The notes under the pieces: generated by a model
The model's input: the letters and a program-made list of their open reading frames with translations, nothing else
Told to the model about the DNA's origin: nothing
Databases searched by the model: none
Translations under genes and position numbers: made by a program
Part shown: positions 60,917-64,000 of the stretch, in pieces
Layout: each line of letters begins with the position of its first letter
Position numbering within the stretch: position 1 is the stretch's first letter
Assembly (NCBI GenBank): GCA_963760125.1
Contig: CAVXBV010000014.1
Location: forward strand, 1-64,000
Direction: 5' to 3'
Origin: RYN-111 sp963760125
GTDB taxonomy: Bacteria > Actinomycetota > Actinomycetes > Mycobacteriales > SCTD01
DNA: 64,000 bases

Positions 60917-62847
60917 TCAGAAGGGTGGGTGGTCGGTGAGGTCGGGTTGGGTGGTGTAGCCGTTCTCGTTGAGCCAGCGGCCGTCGCGGGTCCGGAGGGT
61001 CCGTTTCCCGAGGTGCAGGTCGTGGTGGAGGCGGTCGCAGACCGGGACGGTGTCCTCGATGCTGGTGACCTGGTTCTCGGCGTAGCCCAGGACGTGGTGG
61101 GGCCGCAGCGGCACGAGCGGGTCGGGGTGGGTGGGGCAGCACCCGTCCCCGATGCACCGGCCACCGCCTTCGAGGGTGAGGGCTCGGCGTTCGTCGCCGG
61201 TCAGGGTCCGCTGCCCGTGGACCACCCGCAGGGCTTTGCCGCCCGAGGCTCAGGACGAACGCGCTCACGCTCGCGTCGGTCCACCACCTGCGGACCATCC
61301 CGCGCGGGATCAGCGCTCCGCTGTCCGCCCGCGGCGGTGGCGCACCGGGGCTGGCCCCCGACCGTCCCGGGCCAGCTGGCCCCCGACCGCACCGGCCGGA
61401 GCCCCCGGTCTGGCCTGTGAGGGAGTCGGTCGTGGTCGGTGAGTGGTCGGTGGTGTGGTCGGTGGTGTGGTCGGTGAGGGTGCGGTCGGTGAGGGTGACG
61501 TGGATCTGCACCGGGGCCTTCCCGACCGTCCCGCCCTGGCCGGTGGTGAGGAACTTCTCCAGCAGCAGGCTGAACGCGTCGTGCAGCCGGGCCCGCTTCC
61601 CCCGCGGGAGCAGCTCTCCCCGGGCGGCCAGGGCCAGACCGAGGGGCCCGAAGACCTCATCGGCGTCGACCATCCCGGCGGCCCGGGCTTGTTCCCACGC
61701 CCGCGTGTCCTCGGGGTTGGTCGGGTCGCCGGTCGCCATGGCCCGCAGCGCGACCCACAACCGCTCCCCGGCCTCCAGGGTCAGGCGGCCCTGCAGGTCC
61801 CACCCGTCGCCGTCCGGGAGCAGCTCCAACGACAGGCTGCGCTTGGCCCGGCCCCGCTGGTCGCGCTCCTCCAGCTCACTGGGGAGCACACACATCACCA
61901 GCTCATCAAGCAGCGACGGCGAGGACCCGAGGGCCGGTGTCCTGCGCGAGCCACGTGAACGCCTGCTCCAGGACTGCGAGCTGCGACACGCCCGTCCCGA
62001 CGAGCGCGGCGAGGTCCTGCGCGCGGGCGACGATCTGGGCCAGCCGCGGGCTGTCATCGGGCAGACCCCCGACCTCCCGGCACAGCACCGTCGCGACGTG
62101 CGCGATCACCGCGCTCAGGACCGCCTCGCCGGGCTGACCGTCGATCAGAGTGTCGGGCTGGTCCAGGTGCGGGCCGCACTGCCGCAACGCCGTCACGACC
62201 TGCCGCGCGCCGCGCAGCGAACACCCGCCGCCGGTCACCGCCGCGGACAGGGCCGGGTAGTCCCGGAGCTTCGCTGCGAGCGAGGCGTCCCCGGCGTCCC
62301 CGTCAGGGCGGTGCTGCCGCAGCCACGCGTTCGCGCCGGTGAACCCGGCCAGCTCCGCGAGGCCGCGGGCCTTCACGTCCCCGATCCGGCGCAGGTCCAG
62401 CACCCGCAGCCGCTGCTCCACCCCCAGCAGCGCCTGCGCATCGACCAGCGCCTGCGCCCCCGGCAACCCGGTCGGGTCCAGCGCCTCGACCCGCGCCACC
62501 GCGTCCACCAACGCCTGCACCACCGGACTCGGCGCCGGCAGAGCCGACGGCGCGGGACGGTCCAGGCCCGTCACCCCCGGGATCGCCCACCCCGGCTCCT
62601 CCCCCGACACGCCCTCCGCAGCAGCGCGTGAAGCGCCCTTTGAAGGACCGTCCACGACCGGACCGAGCAGCTCGGTCAGCCAGGCCGGCTCCCCCGGGTC
62701 CACCACGTGCGCGCCACCGCAGCAGCCACACGACGGCTCCCGCAGCAGGAACGCCTCCGACACCACCCACTCCGGGATGACGTCCGGGAGTCCCGGCTCC
62801 GGGGGCAGGTCCGGCGGAGGGGCCAGCAGAGCGTCGTACACGTCCAT
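60917..62847 (-). pseudogene. DUF222 / HNH endonuclease (13E12-type), two frameshifts
   Basis: Actinobacterial multi-copy family: DUF222 region followed by an HNH nuclease. ATG 62847 with GGAGG 6 nt upstream; the N-terminal half contains VEALDPTGLPGAQALVDAQALLGVEQRL and DLRRIGDVKARGLAELAGF. The frame changes near 61925 (GGCCCTC run) and again at 61242-61244 (GGGCGGC where GGCGGC gives LGGKALRVVHG). The HNH part ends PLRPHHVLGYAENQVTSIEDTVPVCDRLHHDLHLGKR. The span is 3n+2, so two extra bases restore one protein of about 642 aa. It is either a decayed gene or an intact one with two consensus errors. It interrupts aroK-aroB. Confidence 0.8.
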
Positions 62848-63041
62848 CCAGCACCTCCCTGAAGTCCTTATCAGTATCTCAGTTCGATGCCCGGAGAGCA
62901 AGAGCCGACACGAGATCTGTGCACAAGAAATCCAGGAACCACAGGCGGTCTCGCCATAACACTCCCCCCGGAGAGGCTGTGGCTGGCCCAGCAGGGGACG
63001 CGCCGTCAGCGCAAGGCGCGACCGCGAGAGACTCGCGCCGC
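62848..63041. other. A/T-richer gap upstream of the DUF222-HNH gene
   Basis: 194 bp with no gene. The half next to the DUF222 gene is clearly richer in A/T than its surroundings and should hold its promoter. It contains a single GTTCGA half-site (62882-62887) of the LexA-box type, but no second half. The other half, next to aroK, has no recognised element. Confidence 0.4.
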
Positions 63042-63515
63042 TCAGCGAACCTCGGCAGCGACCTCATCGGGCGTCTTGCCGTCGGTGGAGATCTCGACGG
63101 TGGCGACCTCGCGGTAGAGCGGCAGTCGCTCCTCCAGCAGCCGGTGCAGCGACGCCCGCGGGTTGAGCGCGAGCACCGGCCGGTCCCGGCTGAGCCCGAC
63201 GCGGCGAGCGCCATCGGCCAGGCCCACGTTCAGGAAGACCACCCGGTGCCCGGCGAGCAGCGCGCGCGTCTCGGCAGCCAGCACCGCTCCCCCACCGAGG
63301 CTCAGGACCCCCTCGTGCTCGGCCAGGGCCGACGCCACGGCGGCCCGCTCGAGCGCCCGGAAGTGCTCCTCGCCCTCGTCGAAGAAGATCTCGCTGATCG
63401 TCTTGCCGGCGCTCGCCTCGATGTCGGCGTCGGTGTCCCGGAAGGGCAGGCCCTCGCGCGCCGCGACGATCCGCCCCACGGTGGACTTCCCGGCGCCGGG
63501 CGGCCCGACGAGCAC
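63042..63515 (-). CDS. aroK: Shikimate kinase (possible frameshift at N-terminus)
   Basis: Phosphorylates shikimate with ATP. P-loop LVGPPGAGKSTVGR at the very start, shikimate-binding DTDADIEASAGKTI, LSLGGGAVL and the lid segment LSRDRPVL. The open frame begins with GTG 63515. However, an ATG at 63525 overlaps the aroC stop as ATGA, the usual coupling here; it would join the frame if one G were removed from GCTGGTG (MSAVLVGPPGAGKST). So the true start may be 63525 with a +1 error. Length is 157-160 aa. Confidence 0.93.
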   Translation of the reverse strand: MLVGPPGAGKSTVGRIVAAREGLPFRDTDADIEASAGKTISEIFFDEGEEHFRALERAAVASALAEHEGVLSLGGGAVLAAETRALLAGHRVVFLNVGLADGARRVGLSRDRPVLALNPRASLHRLLEERLPLYREVATVEISTDGKTPDEVAAEVR

Positions 63516-63521
63516 CAGCGC

Positions 63522-64000
63522 TCATCGGATGGTGCGGCTCGAGAGGTAGCTCTCGCAGTTGCGCCGCGTCTCCTCGACCGAGTCGCCGCCGAACTTCTCC
63601 AGCGACGCATCCGCCAGCACGAGCGCCACCATCGCCTCCGCGACGACCCCAGCCGCGGGTACGGCGCACACGTCGCTGCGCTGGTGGTGCGCGACGGTCT
63701 CCTCGCCGGTGGCCGTGTCGATCGTCCGCAGCGCGCGGGGAATGGTGCTGATCGGCTTCATCGCAGCCCGGACGCGCAGCACCTCGCCACTCGTCATGCC
63801 GCCCTCGGTGCCGCCGAGGTGCCCGCTGCTGCGGGTCAGCCCGTCGTCGCCGCGCACGATCTCGTCCATCACCTGGCTGCCGCGCAGCGACGCGACCTCG
63901 AAGCCGTCGCCGACCTCGACGCCCTTGATGGCCTGGATCCCCATGAGCGCAGCGGCCAGCTTGGCGTCGATCCGCCGGTCCCAGTGCACGTGGCTGCCGA
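63522..64000 (-). CDS. aroC: Chorismate synthase (N-terminal part outside window)
   Basis: Last shikimate step, FMN-dependent elimination giving chorismate. The visible C-terminal 158 residues include GSHVHWDRRIDAKLAAALMGIQAIKGVEVGDGF, the signature SSGHLGGTEGGMTSGEVL, AMKPISTIPRALRT and the HHQRSDVCAVPAAGVVAEAMVA segment with the conserved RSD. The frame continues past position 64000. It ends overlapping the start region of aroK. Confidence 0.97.
   Translation of the reverse strand, partial: GSHVHWDRRIDAKLAAALMGIQAIKGVEVGDGFEVASLRGSQVMDEIVRGDDGLTRSSGHLGGTEGGMTSGEVLRVRAAMKPISTIPRALRTIDTATGEETVAHHQRSDVCAVPAAGVVAEAMVALVLADASLEKFGGDSVEETRRNCESYLSSRTIR

Noticed and set aside
62882..62900. LexA (SOS) box upstream of the DUF222-HNH gene
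   Set aside because: Only one half, GTTCGA, is present; the other half does not match TCGAAC at the required spacing.

Overview
The window is very G+C-rich, densely coded DNA from a high-G+C actinobacterium. The evidence is the BldD regulator, the actinobacterial IHF (mihF), a helicase-dead PriA, the infC-rpmI-rplT / pheST order, and a DUF222-HNH (13E12-type) gene. The layout resembles Nocardioides-like or related orders, but I cannot fix the genus from the sequence alone. Nearly everything lies on the minus strand. Only a DUF1844 gene (21405-21722) and bldD (51524-52018) are on plus. Neighbouring genes very often overlap by ATGA/GTGA/TTGA/CTGA or TGATG, so translational coupling is widespread.

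Layout from low to high coordinates (transcription runs from high to low): tyrS (3' part missing), an SDR and an alkyladenine DNA glycosylase; the arginine operon argC-J-B-D-(receiver protein)-F-R-G-H (2.2-11 kb), read from a promoter with a perfect ARG-box palindrome; a secreted subtilase; a frameshifted SDR, pheT and pheS, an orphan PAS histidine kinase, an SpoU-type rRNA methyltransferase, rplT, rpmI and infC with a structured leader; DUF1844, SseB, a D-Ala-D-Ala carboxypeptidase, a PH-like membrane protein and a DMT-type permease; hisG; riboflavin genes ribH-ribBA-ribE-ribD; a GGDEF protein with a dead receiver; rpe, rsmB, fmt, def, priA; metK, a lipoprotein, coaBC, rpoZ, gmk, mihF; a palindrome and tandem-repeat element; the pyrimidine operon pyrR-B-C-x-carA-carB-pyrK-pyrD-pyrF; bldD; a 5.5-kb block of exported proteins (Calx-beta, TIG-like membrane protein, BNR/DUF11 giant); nusB, efp; an RHH-Doc toxin-antitoxin pair; aroQ, aroB; a broken DUF222-HNH gene; aroK and aroC (partial).

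Together these are core biosynthesis (arginine, UMP, riboflavin, chorismate, SAM, CoA/GMP) and translation genes with their own regulators encoded in cis. ArgR acts through the ARG box. PyrR probably acts through two tandem RNA hairpins next to its own ribosome-binding site. BldD probably acts on its own promoter and carries an intact c-di-GMP-binding motif. A GGDEF protein that could make c-di-GMP lies 20 kb away.

A technical caution: pheS, pyrC, aroK, an SDR and the DUF222 gene (twice) each carry a net +1 frameshift, several of them in GGGCC/GGCCC-type runs, and pheT carries a compensated -1/+1 pair. So many lesions in essential genes point to consensus sequencing errors rather than biology.
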